Translations under genes and position numbers: made by a program
The notes under the pieces: model-generated
What the model was told of the DNA's origin: nothing
Database searches by the model: none
Seen by the model: only the letters and a program-made list of their open reading frames with translations
Assembly (NCBI GenBank): GCA_014529385.2
Contig: CM043952.1
Location: forward strand, 157,651,057 to 157,715,056
Direction: 5' to 3'
DNA: 64,000 nt
Source: Adiantum capillus-veneris
Lineage: Eukaryota; Streptophyta; Polypodiopsida; Polypodiales; Pteridaceae
In this document: one piece after another, positions 40,342 to 51,538 of the stretch
Position numbering within the stretch: position 1 is the stretch's first letter
Layout: each line of letters opens with the position of its first letter

Positions 40342-40464
40342 CGTAAGGACATGGGTCCTACGGGCAAGGCCACCGACACGACCGGACAATGTATACGCTA
40401 GGGGCAGGCTATAAGATAGCACTCTTGGATGGAGACTAGCACACACATTACCACCGCCCTTTCA
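40342..40464 (+). repeat. 5' LTR (123 bp)
   Basis: Starts CGTAAGGACATGGG (terminal T changed to C) and ends CCGCCCTTTCA. Confidence 0.9.
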
Positions 40465-40465
40465 C

Positions 40466-40477
40466 TGGTATTCGAGC
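40466..40477 (+). other. candidate primer-binding site
   Basis: TGGTATTCGAGC one base after the LTR differs from the tRNA-Met type TGGTATCAGAGC at two adjacent bases. Confidence 0.6.
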
Positions 40478-40769
40478 TATTTTTGGGAAAGAAAAAAAAG
40501 CGGGTTGCATATGCATGCAATGTGCTGCTTCTCTCCCACGATTTGAACACAACAACATCTTCAATGTGCAACAAAAAGAAGGAAGGCATAGTTTCATGTA
40601 CGTAGCACACGAAGACAGACAACGGCAATCAGTCCTCACAACCGCACCACCTATGCCCTCCACAGGGCACGGCTAAGGCGGGTGACCAAGGCAAACTCGA
40701 CCGGCAACTCTATGACATCGAGGCTCCGAAGGCTCCGTCGATTGTGCGCGTAGGAAGGCCCTCTAAACT

Positions 40770-40866
40770 CTTGCATGAAGGAGGGTTGAACCCACCCCGT
40801 GAGGATGAGGGTGAGAGCCCAACACTCTACCATCAAGCTATTCAACCTTGTTGTGTATAACAAGGA
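40770..40866 (-). other. tRNA-like sequence, possible SINE head
   Basis: On the minus strand TAGCTTGATGGTAGAG resembles a tRNA D arm (A box), GGGCTCTCACCC an anticodon arm with CTC (Glu), and GTGGGTTCAACCC a T arm (B box). D, anticodon and T stems form with mismatches, but no acceptor stem pairs. It is not a functional tRNA gene as read. A tRNA-derived SINE lying in the leader of the gypsy element is possible. Confidence 0.35.
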
Positions 40867-41222
40867 AAGACAGCATACTTGTGTTGACAAGAAAGTTAGA
40901 AGGAAAAGGAAAGCTTCAAACTTCAAGGAAGTAGTTTCACCCTTCCTTTTCACTTCTTGGAGGAAGGCAAGTTTTCCTCAAAATTCATTTTTCTTCAAGG
41001 ATGAAGCTTCACACGTGGAGAAAAACCTTCACAAAAACGATGAGTTTTTGTGAAGAACCAACAAAGGTGTTCTTACGACGAATGACACGTGAAGCGCTAC
41101 AATTTTTGCAAGGTGAAGTTCGTATGCAACACAAATCACAGAGTATAAAATCACAAAGACTTCAAGCTTTACAAGATACAAGTTGATATCTTTTTCTCTC
41201 TTTACAGTAGTGTGTGTTGACC

Positions 41223-42450
41223 ATGGCCAGTGAGGATATCCCACCTATGCACACTTTTGATTTTGAGCACGTAGTTCAAAATCAGGGCACCACAGGTGCT
41301 GCTAACATAAATATGCACGAAGATGATGATCTAGGACATCATGGCCTTGTAGATATGGCTTCTCTGAAGGCTTTGGAAAATCACCAAAGCGTACTTGAAC
41401 GCAACCTCTCTGCACTCAATGAAAATGTTACAAATCTTATTGAGCTACTTTTGAAATTTATGAATTCATAGACGACTCAAGGAGCCACAAGTGGCACGGT
41501 TCAAGGAAACAAAGTTCGCACAACTCAAGGATTCCAAGAGACAAGTGCTTCAAAAGTTGCAGAAGGTAACAATGCATTGCTTAAGAATATCACCATTCTT
41601 GAGTTTCACGGGGAAGAGCGTGATCGCGACAAGGATGGGGTCAATACGTTCGTACACAAATGGAATGATATTCATAGGGTGAGATACATCCCGGATATAA
41701 AGACGACTGTGGAAACAAGTCTATCTCTTAAAGGCAAGGCCTATAAGTGGTGGATGACATTTCCAATAGATGCTCGTCCTCCATCTTGGGCCGCGTTTCA
41801 AGCTTCTTTCGCCAAAGAGTTTTTGGACTCTAATGAAGAAGATAAGAATTGGTGAGCATGGGATGCATGCCGCATGTCTGGCCTCTCTCTCACACAATAC
41901 CTTTCAAAGTATCAAGAAATCATATTAAAACTAGAAGGTCTAGATGAATTCCAAAAAGATACAGGGTTTTAATAGGAGCCTTGACAAAGACTATCGTCTT
42001 CATGTCAAGAGCCAACATCCAAAAACTTTGGAAGAATCCATCGATCATGCCCAAAGACATGATGATGACCAAGAGAGGAAAGGAAATGTTCCTTACTCTA
42101 AGAATAATTTTGCTAAGAGAAATGTGGCTAAGAGCCAACGGCGAGGTAGATCTCCCATACGTTCCAAAAGGAATAAGAGACAATCTATCTCTCCATGCCC
42201 ACAGGAGGCTAAGAAGCCTAAGCAATCACACGATACTCCACATGGGTCTCTCAGCATTGCTGATTTTGAGCGTGCAAAGAAACAAAACTTGTGTTTTAGA
42301 TGTCTTTCGGACCAACATAACAAGAAATATTGTCCTTTTCTTCAAGGCAAAGAAAAGGCCATGCACAGGGTGCAACACCTGACATTAGATTCATCTCCTA
42401 AATATTGTGATGGAGAGGTTCTTCATATGGAAGAAAAGCACAAGTGTTGT
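41223..42450 (+). pseudogene. chromovirus gag with intact zinc knuckle
   Basis: The ATG at 41223 begins MASEDIPPMHTFDFEHV. The capsid-like part has FHGEERDRDKDGVNTFVHKW, GKAYKWWMTFP and WAAFQASFAKEF, then SQHPKTLEESIDHAQ. Arg/Lys-rich linkers precede the knuckle CFRCLSDQHNKKYC (about 42290-42335), with all four metal ligands present. Breaks: TAG 41469-41471, TGA 41853-41855, stops near 41970 and a frame change. Confidence 0.85.
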
Positions 42451-44219
42451 GTGCCTGCTTTAATGTGGCAGCCCACCTTTGGTCCCCATGAGTTGATTTG
42501 CATGCATGACACTATTAATAGACGTGTTTGTATTTTAGTGGATGATGGTGCAACTCATAACTTCTTGAACTATAAGCTAGTCAAGAAATTGAAGCTTACA
42601 CAGACTCCCTGCTCCCACAAGTGTGTGGTAGAGCAGATGTTTGGGAATGATAAATAAGTATGGGACACGGTAGTTCAAGGGGTTGAGCTTATTGTTCAAG
42701 ATCATACGATGACCCTTGTCTTTCAAGTTATGAACATGGACCGTGATGATGTAGTTTTAGGACGGGAGTGGCTGCATGGTTTAGGAAACACATTGCAGAC
42801 TAGTTATGAACATAACTCCTTATCCTTTATGGCCAATGGTAAAAATTTGATTTTGCTTAGTGAGAAAAATATACCATCTGCACCTCTTATATGTACAGCC
42901 GAGCTTTCTATTTTACAGAAAGTAGATTTAATAGATGAAGTGTTTTTGTGTTACTGCTTGTCTCCAAGTCTTGTGAATTCTCAAGAGCAAAGTGCTGTGA
43001 ATTCTAGTAATGGTCTGCAAAGTGCAACGAATTCGAATTATAAGCAAAGTGTTAACAATTCTAAAGAGAAAAGTGCTCTCAATTTTAATTCTATTGAGCA
43101 ACGTGCAACTGTTGTAAAACAAACATTACAGGAATTACAAGGTTCTCCACCCCCTTACAGGAATTGCAAGATTCTCCAGCCCAGCATAACTCTAGTTTAT
43201 TTTCTCCTTTCGCATGAAAAAAGATGACTCACTTACTCACGGATTATAGTGATGTATTCTCAAGTGATTCACCACCGGGCTTACCCCCTACACGTGATGT
43301 GCAGCATGGCATAGATGTCCTGCCAGACACTAAACCGGTGAGTAAACCACATTATCATATGAGTGCTAAAGAAGCCAAGGAGGTTGAGTGTCAGTTGGCT
43401 AACTACCTTGCCCGTGGTTTCATTAGACCTAGCACTTCACCTTGGGAATCACCAATTCTATTGGTAAAAAAGAAAGATGGCACTATGTGCATGTGCATAC
43501 ATTATCGCGGATTAAACGCTATAACCATCAAGAACAAGTATCCTCTACCTCGAGTGGATGAGTTGTTTGATCAACTCCATGGGGCAAGATACTATACAAA
43601 GATAGATCTTTGTTTAGGTTACCACCAGGTGTGTATCCTTTTGCAAGATATCTCTAAAACTGCCTTTAGAACACGGTTTGGGCATTTTCAATTTTTGGTT
43701 ATGCCTTTTGGTTTAACCAATGCTCCAATTACATTTATGACACTCATGGATAGTGTCTTACGTCCCTATCTTGGAAAATTCATTGTGGCTTTCCTTGATG
43801 ACATTTTCATTTACAGTAAAACTGGAGATGAACATATAGAACACTTACGATTGTATTCGAACAACTACGAGCTCATATGCTCTATGATAAGTAGAGCAAG
43901 TGTGATTTCTTTAAAACAAAGATACATTACCTTGGTCATGTGATCTCTTATTCTGGCATCAAAAAGGACACTAACAAGGAGGTCGCTGCCATTCTTCGAT
44001 GGCCACATCCCAACACGGTTGAGGAGCTTCAAATATTTTTAGGCATGGATGGATTTTATCGACAGTATATCCATGATTATGCCAAAATTTATGTTCCTAT
44101 GAAGGCTCAACTTAAAGCAAAAGGTAAGACCTTTTCTTGGGAAGAGGCCCAAAAATGCAGTTTTGAACAGCTCAAGGTAGCTATAGCCACTTAAGCCGTT
44201 GTGGTAGAGACTAATGCTA

Positions 44220-44507
44220 GGGTGAAAGCATGTTAACTTTTCATGCTTTTTCATGTCTCGGACAATGCTAACTAGCACAATTTTGACATATGCTAACTAG
44301 TACAATAACTTGAGCTACATCTCCAAGATCTATGACATATGATATATCAATAGAAAGCACTTGAAACAAGGAATCCAAATGTACAACCTCCAAAAAATTT
44401 TGATATTACTTGTAAAAAATTTACCGGACGCCCAACTTTTCGAAGATGTGCTAACTTGAAACTGCTAACTAGCACAAAAAGTGCGACAGATTAACATGCT
44501 TTCACCC
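44220..44507 (+). mobile_element. 288-bp MITE, copy 1
   Basis: Perfect 17-bp terminal inverted repeats GGGTGAAAGCATGTTAA. The target duplication GCTA lies at 44216-44219 and 44508-44511. Removing the element and one GCTA leaves the RNase H reading frame continuous, which fixes the duplication at exactly 4 bp. GCTAACTAGCACAA-like motifs repeat near both ends. It has no coding capacity. It is about 95 percent identical (by eye) to the inverted copy at 46991-47278, which has the same length. Confidence 0.93.
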
Positions 44508-45230
44508 GCTAGTGATAAATCAATTGGTGTGGTACTTCTTCAGGAGGGAATACCTATAGCCTTTAAAAGTAAAAAGTTAATTAGAGCTCACAATATTTAT
44601 TATGTCTATGAGAGAGAGCTCTATGCTATAATTCACGCTTTACGAAAGTGGTGACACTATTTATATGGTGCCGAGGTGCCGTTTTTGGAGTAGTTTTTGA
44701 CCATGAGAGTATCAAATGGTTTACTACTCAAATGGACTTGAAGATTGTAAGCTATGATATCGCAAGGGGTGATAATGTAGTAGCGGATGCACTAAATCGG
44801 ATGCCTCAGATTAATTCACTTACTTTCACGGAAATAAAGAACTGTGGATTTTTGGAATCATTACATGGCAAGTGTACACAAGATCAATCATATGCTAAAG
44901 TGTGGAGTGAAATTTCAAAAAGGGATCCCTCACACTCACATGTCTCTGTACATCCAAATCAACATGTCTCTGCACGTGCAAATAAAAACTTCGACACATA
45001 GAGCTCCACCCCTACTCAGGAAGAGCTTAAGTGATGGAAGAATGTTTCCATTGATGATGGCTACTTGCTCCACAAGGGTAGAGTATGTGTGACAAAGGAC
45101 TCAGGCACTAGGCACCAAATATTATTAGAGTGTCATGATAGTGCAAGTACTGGTCATCCAGGTAGTCGTAAGATGTATGCCTTAGTTTGACGAAAATTTT
45201 ATTGGCCAGGCTTACATCATGATGTTCAAG

Positions 45231-45314
45231 AGTACGTACTAAACTGACAATAGTGCCAAGTAAATAAGGTAGAGTACGTACTAAATTGACAATAGTGCCA
45301 AGTAAATAAGGTAG
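45231..45314 (+). repeat. 42-bp tandem duplication of integrase zinc segment
   Basis: AGTACGTACTAAA at 45231 and 45273 begins two units. The length is 14 codons, so the frame is kept. Each encodes the second half of the HHCC zinc motif, with stops in place of two codons. Confidence 0.85.
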
Positions 45315-46199
45315 AGTGCTTCAAGGTAGGTAGCCTTTTACATCCTTTAGAGATTCCACAAGGTAAGTGGGAGACTATACTTAATCTAAGCACGATTGAT
45401 CATCCAAAAATAGATAGTCAAATCAAAATAGTTAATCAAGTGCTAGAGGATATGCTACAAGCATACTGAGCAAGAAGCAAACCAATTGGGAAGACTACTT
45501 ACCTATATTGGAATTTGCTTATAATATTTCAAAGCATGTGACTACAGGGTTTAGTCCATCCATGCTTTTATATGGATTTCAACCTAGATCACCTGTTACG
45601 GTGGGGTTGGCTAAGGAGAAGATACAACAAGTGAAGGATTTTCTCCAAGACCATTTTGACATGCTTCGAGTTGATCGACAGAATGTTAAGCAAGCTCAAG
45701 ATCGATATAAGAAGTACGCAGATGAACATTATCGTCTTGCTACTTTCAAAGAAGGAGACAAGGTTTTCCTGAAGGTTTCAGAGCATTCAAAAAGTTTGAA
45801 GACGGGAAAAGCTGCTAAACTTTCACCATGATATTGTGGACCGTTTACCATTCTCTAACGTATAGGTCAAGTGGCCTACAAGTTAGCTCTTCAAGAGCAC
45901 TCACGAGTTCATCCTGTTTTTCATGGTAGTCGTTTACAAAAATATCTAGGATAGAGTGATAATGTTATTGACATAGGTTTGTTAGTTGACCTGATCAAAC
46001 CGCCAAGCATCCCTCATGAGCCCAAAAAGATATATGGATTCTCATGAGCTTCACACAAGACATCATGTCAGACGACAGGTGTTGGTAAAATGGCTAGATA
46101 GACCTGAAGAAGGTTCTACATGGGAGAATATCTCCGCACTTAAGAAACTTTTCCTACGTTCATTTTTTAGTACGAAAATGATTCTCCAAGGGGGGGTAA

Positions 46200-46322
46200 T
46201 GTAGGGACATGGGTCTTACGGGAAAGGCCACCAGCACGGCCGGACATTGTGTATGCTAGAAGGAGGCTATAAGATAGCACGGTTGGTTGGAGACTAGCAC
46301 ATGCATTACCACCGCCCTTTCA
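46200..46322 (+). repeat. 3' LTR (123 bp)
   Basis: Starts TGTAGGGACATGGG and ends CCGCCCTTTCA; preceded by the purine tract at 46186-46199. Confidence 0.9.
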
Positions 46323-48790
46323 AGTATATTGTGTAGGATCAAAGGATCATTGTAGAGAAACCAATGAGACAACCTACGGAGCTGGAGAGATCCTATGAAG
46401 GCTCAGAGAATGCCAAAAAGATCGACATAGCACATCCTGGGAAAGAATCAAAACCATCTTACATAACAACAAATTTGTCTCAAGAAGAGGAACAAATCCT
46501 CATCAAAACTTTGAAAGAATATAGGGACATTTTTTCATGGTTTTACAAAGATCTCAAAGGGGTAGATCTTGAAAATTGTTAGCACACTATTCTCATCAGA
46601 GATGATGCCAAACCAAGCAGATAGAGATCCTATACCTACATTGAGATGCTACCAAAGCAACCAGTTAGAGATCCTATACCTACAACGAGACATTTTTCAA
46701 AAAAAATCAAAGAGGAGATAGAAAAATGCAAGGAATCCAAATTCATCTACGAAAGTGAACACACCAATTGGTGTCACCAATTATGGTGATACCAAAGAAA
46801 AATAGGAAACTCAAAGTGTGTGTGTTTGTGTGTGTGAACCTTAAAAAAGTGAATGCTACAACCATAAGAGATAACTATTCTCTTCACATCATAGATTATG
46901 TATTAGAGAGAGTAGCTGGGAAAGAATCTTACAACTTCTTGTATAAATTCTCTGACTACAATTAGTTAGCCATTGATCCTAAAGATAAACGGGTGAAAGC
47001 ATGTTAACCTGTCGCGATTTTTGTGCTAGTTAGCAGTTTCAAGTTAGCACATCTTCGAAAAGTTGGGCGTCCGGTAATTTTTTTACAAATAATATCAAAA
47101 TATGTCGGAGGTTGTACATTTGGATTTCTTGTTTCAAGTGCTTTCTATTGATATATGATATGTCATAGATCTTGGAGATGTAGCTCAAGTTATTGTACTA
47201 GTTAGTATATGTCAAAATTGTGTTAGTTAGCATTGTCCGGGACATGAAAAAGCATGACAAGTTAATATGCTTTCACCCAAACACAAAATGGCTTTCGCAA
47301 AGGAATGGGAAACATCTGCTTATGGAGTCATGCCTTTTGGATTGATAAATTCACCTGCAACATTCTGAAGGATAATGAGGCATGCATTCAAGAAATACGT
47401 GAGAAGATTCTTAGAAGCTTACATGGATGATCCTTGTGTGCATTCATTAAAAATAATAGACCATTTTGAGCACCTCAAGCGTGTCTTCAAGAAATGTTGT
47501 CTATATAGGATTCGTCTAAATTACAAAAAATGTGTATTCATGGTTAGAAAAGAAACAATTCTCGGAGATATTGTCTCAAAAAATGGCATTGCAATAGATA
47601 TGGAAAAGGTGGCAGGTGACTGCTAAAATGCTCAGACCAATGAATGTCAAGGAAGTTCAATCATTCATGGGACATTGTGGATACTATTGTCTATTTATTT
47701 ATATGTACACTGTCATTGCTAAGCCCATTTATGTCCTTATTACTTAGTTTGTATGGACTAATGAATGTGAAGAGTCATGTCAAAAGCTTAAACAAGCTTT
47801 GTCTTAAACACCTATTTTGAAGACTCCAGACTGAAATAAAATTTTCCAAGTGTATGTTGACGCTTCAAACTTTGGTATTGATAGAATATTGGCACAACCA
47901 GGAGACAAGTTCAAGCACTCCTTATTAGTAAAAAAGTTTGTCTTCTTTGTGGACCACCAAGCTCTACATTATCTTGTCAAAAAATCATGTAACACTTGAA
48001 GGATTGTAAGATGATTCATCATCTTGTTGAAGTTCAATATTACAGTGGTTGTTAAGGAGGGCACCGTGCATCAAAGCGCATATCACCTTTCAATAATCAC
48101 CTCAAGAGGACCTCCCAAGGGGGTTGATGATGAATTAACAAATTCTTATCCGTTCTCGATTGAGATGATTTCTAGATGGCCAGAGGATCTGGTCACTCTG
48201 ATGACTATAGCTTAGTAGACTCATAGATCTCACTTCCAATCACAACATGACTAATCAAGAGATTGACAATTGTTGAGAGGAAGATTGTATAAAAAAAACA
48301 AGGATGGGATTCTAATTTTATGCATAAGCCAAAAAGAACAAGCCAACTACCTAAATCAAACTCATACAATAATGATGGGAATCCATTTTGTAGAGGACCA
48401 AATGTTGATATGACTTACATGGTTAGGGTTTCATTGGACAAACATGAAAAGAGATGTTCATGCTTATGTAGACAACTTATCTTAATGCAAAAAGAAAGCA
48501 ACAATATCAGATAGAGCAGATATCTAGAGGAGTACATGTGAATAGAAAATTCCCTAAAGACATGAGCAAACAAAGACAAAGAGCAATCAAAATTGAAACA
48601 TCAAATTACATCATGATTGGACAACAACTATATAGGAGAGGAAAAGACCAATAGATTAGATTGTGTGCAAATGAGGATGAATACCTTTACATCTTAGAAC
48701 AAGGACATGCGGGTCAAGAAGGAGGACATTTTCTCATGAGACTGCGGCTAGAGAAATATTGATGGCAAGTATATAGTCGCAAACTTTGGT
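46323..48790 (+). pseudogene. Tat/Athila-like gypsy element: RT, RNase H, integrase start
   Basis: Continuation of the element interrupted at 40341. It has EYRDIFSWFYKDLKGVD (46510-46570), VIPKKNRKLKVCV, ATTIRDNYSLHIIDYVLERV, then a MITE at 46991-47278, YGVMPFGLINSPATF, the catalytic YMDD within LEAYMDDPCV (about 47405-47440), RNase H with VYVDASNFGI and VDHQALHYLVKK, and an integrase zinc-like RLCANEDEYLYILEQGHAG (48660-48720). Decay is strong. It ends without a visible LTR near 48790. Confidence 0.8.
46991..47278 (-). mobile_element. 288-bp MITE, copy 2 (inverted)
   Basis: Same termini as copy 1 with one change in one inverted repeat; target duplication AAAC at 46987-46990 and 47279-47282. 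Removal of the element and one AAAC restores the reverse transcriptase frame between FSDYN and MPFGL. It lies in a different gypsy element from copy 1, in the opposite orientation. Confidence 0.93.
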
Positions 48791-48956
48791 TGTAGATGCA
48801 AAAGAATCTTTTATTGAACTCAACAAATCTTCTAGTTTTGTAGCCCAAGCATCAATTGTTGCTTGCATAGTTTTTGACATCAACTACTTATGCTTACCCA
48901 TCTCTAAACCCTAAGATAGACCTTGAGTAGAGAAGCCAGATGCCAGACCAGCGAGG

Positions 48957-51020
48957 CTGCATCAATATAGAATGAATCCCAATAATGTTAAGAAGGTGAA
49001 AGAGAAGATTGATAATCTTTTGAAAGCTGTGCTCATAATTGAAGTGGAAGGTAGAAACTTGTTATTTCCAATTGTGGTAGTATCAAAGAAGAATGGGAAT
49101 TTCATTAGGAAGAGAATGGGTTCTAGGAGGGCCTCTTCATTTGGCAGTTTAAGGAAGTCAAATTTCTAGTATTAAGAAATCAATCAAAGGAGATCTTTTG
49201 AATTCAAACAGGCAAAACAGCTAGTTTATTTGAATTCAAATTTTCCCACATATTGAAATTTAAAATCTAGCGGACAAAACTATATCAAGTAACATATCTA
49301 CGGAAAGAACTCGGTGTGTAGATTATAGATCTATGATCTTTGCTCAAATCGGAGATTGTATGTAGGAGTTCTGGAAGGCCAAAATTCATAAAGTTGTCCC
49401 TCCCCCCCCTTTTTTGGGGGTACATCCTTTGACTATTCTTACACTTCTCTTACACACCCACCATTCTTGCATGCACCTATTTGTCAAAATGTTAATCACC
49501 TCCATAATCTCATGGCAAAAAAAGAGGCCCTCCTAGACCTCATCCTCTTCCTAATGTGAGGGTGTGTGCTAATCACAAAAAGTTGAATGCTCATACCATC
49601 AAAGATCCATTTCCACTTTCATTAATGAAAATGTTGCTAGATGAGATTGCTAGCCACAAAATGTATAGTTTCATGGATGGTTATAGTGGCTATAATCAGC
49701 TAAAAATTGCATCAACATATCATACAAAGATGACTTTCGTCACTGCATGGGGATCATTCATGTATTTGGTAATGCCATTTGGGTTATGTAATGCTCCAGC
49801 TAATTTTAAAAGATGTATGATAGAGATCTTCAGTGAGTTCTTGTATAAGTTCTTGGCTATTTTTATGGATGATTTCACAATCTTCTCAACTAAGGAAATG
49901 CATCTGTTGTTTCTTGAAATGGTTTTTGAAAGATGCAAGGAGAAGAGAATCTGTCTGAACCCATTCAATTTAGTGTTCATGGTATGGAAACTCCAATTTC
50001 TAGGACACAATGTTTCTAGAAATGGAATTAAGATTGCAAAAGATAAGATTAAATGTGTTTTAGTAAAAAGAGAGAGAAACAATGAGTGTATCTAAACTAA
50101 GATCATTTCTAGGTTATGTCAATTTTTATCAACCATTCATTCACATGTTTGCAACCAAACCTCTTCCTTTGTATGAGTTGACTCAAAAGGGGAAGAAGTT
50201 CAATTGGACCCCAAAATGCATAGCAAGTTTTCAATGCCTAAAGGAGGCAATTAGCAAAAATCCAATCCTTCGTCAATCAGACTGGGATGTCATTTTCCAT
50301 GTTTACGTGGATGCATCTGGATTGGTAATGTGAGCTATATTGGCCCATTCTAATGAAAAAGGCACTACCCAATCTACTTTTCCATTCAATGGTTCAATAT
50401 AGCTGAAGAAGGATATTCCACAACCGAGAGGGAAGCACACAGAATGGTTTTTATTGCAACAAAGTTCATACATTATATATTGGGTAAGTTGTTTCACTTT
50501 TATGTTGATCATCAAGCTCTTCTATTTTTATCAACAAAGTAATTATTCAAGGAAGACTAATCAGATGGATATTGATCCTGGTGGAGTTTGAGTTTAGAAT
50601 CTTCCATAAGCCAAACAAGACTCATTATGGTGCTGATTTCCTATCAAGGAGTACATAAGGCTTTTAGAAAATATCAATGTGGGATGAACAAGTAGATATT
50701 GAGTTGTTTCAAAATTCTACAATGGATGGACCATATCTAGAGTGACAAGATGTATATGATTTTCTTGAGTTTTGTGGATTTCCAAAGGACTAGTTTCCAG
50801 CGAGTAATAAGGCACTAATATTGAAAAGTCTAAATTTCACCATCATAGGAGGAGCTTTGTACAAGTTGGGAATTGATGGGGTTCTTTGAAGGTGTGCACC
50901 TATTCAAGGGAGGATCCAAGTGATTACAAAGGATCATAGTGGGAAAGTTTTGAGAACATTGTTTCACTGACATCACCACTTACAAGAAGATTTTGCAAGT
51001 AGGGCTATAACATTGAATGG
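48957..51020 (+). pseudogene. another gypsy element: RT and RNase H
   Basis: MNPNNVKKVKEKIDNLLKA and VVSKKNGN (to 49100), then a 454-bp insertion, then RVCANHKKLNAHTIKDPFPL, FMDGYSGYNQLKIA, MPFGLCNAPANF, the catalytic FMDD in LAIFMDDFTIF (49850-49885), FLGHNVSRNG, LRSFLGYVNFYQPFI, RNase H with VYVDASGLVM and VDHQALLFLS, and an integrase start HWHHHLQEDFAS near 50970. The upstream gag-protease part is absent. The pol continues at 53880. Frame changes and stops are frequent. Confidence 0.82.
49103..49556. mobile_element. 454-bp inverted-terminal-repeat element in gypsy RT
   Basis: The left end CATTAGGAAGAGAATGGG followed by TCTAGGAGGGCCTCTT pairs with the right end, whose complement reads CATTAGGAAGAGGATGAGG then TCTAGGAGGGCCTCTT: about 37 bp of terminal inverted repeat. 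It interrupts the reverse transcriptase between VVSKKNGN and RVCANHKKLN without loss of conserved residues. No clear target duplication and no coding capacity. Superfamily unknown. Confidence 0.75.
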
Positions 51021-51538
51021 CCAAGTAACTTGTGTGTAGAAAAACATAGCATGAACATAGTGAGCATTTCATTAGAATAGATTCCTACTGAGAATAACAA
51101 AAGTGCTTGGGTGGAGAGAGCAACAAAAAGCATAACACCTAGCTAGATAGCATAAACAATACTTCAAAAGAGAGAGAAATTAAGAAATTGACAACAGTTG
51201 AGAACCAGATTTTCATGGAGCCGGTCCCCCCTCCACAAACACAACATCAATTCCCTCGCGGTCTCAGACCCAAGACCTCACACACCTTTGAAGATGGTGA
51301 GAGCTAGCAGGGTATGAGAGTAGATTGAGAGGAAGAAGGAGTAGTCTTACAAGAAAGATGTACATCTCCTCACATAATCACTCATATTAGCATAGCTTAG
51401 CTTAGTAATTAGCATGGTAGAGGAGATGAGCATGCATTGAAGCTTGGATCTTGGTTGGATTTGCATCACAAAGCCAAGAGTTGTTGATGTAGGCTTCCCT
51501 TCTCACAATCTTGGAGTAGGTGATAAGCTTTCCATTAA

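Larger units (their letters stand above)
42451..46190 (+). pseudogene. chromovirus pol: protease, RT, RNase H, integrase (core deleted), chromodomain
   Basis: Protease VCILVDDGATHNF (about 42526); reverse transcriptase 43224-43870 with [35 protein letters not shown] and the catalytic FLDDIFIYS; connection [10 protein letters not shown]; RNase H starting at VVVETNA (interrupted at 44220-44507) and including IKWF; integrase zinc region LECHDSASTGHPG and a duplicated C-x2-C segment. Next comes a jump from GKWETIL straight to NLSTIDHPKIDSQ, so the region with the first two catalytic acids is gone. It ends with LLYGFQPRSP, HPVFHGS and a chromodomain VLVKWLDRPEEGSTWEN. Stops at 42655-42657, 43225, 43943 and others. 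Confidence 0.88.
40342..46322 (+). mobile_element. short-LTR Ty3/gypsy chromovirus with perfect target duplication
   Basis: LTRs of 123 bp (40342-40464 and 46200-46322) flank gag-pol. The direct duplication AGTAT lies at 40337-40341 and 46323-46327. Order: LTR, primer-binding site, long leader, gag, protease, reverse transcriptase, RNase H, integrase, chromodomain, purine tract CCAAGGGGGG, LTR. By eye the LTRs differ at about 18 of 123 positions, so the insertion is old. It sits inside another gypsy element. All genes carry stops or frame changes, and the integrase core is deleted. A 288-bp MITE interrupts RNase H. Confidence 0.93.

Noticed and set aside
40770..40866. Functional tRNA-Glu gene on the minus strand
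   Set aside because: No acceptor stem pairs, the variable region is long and stems have mismatches; kept only as a tRNA-like remnant.
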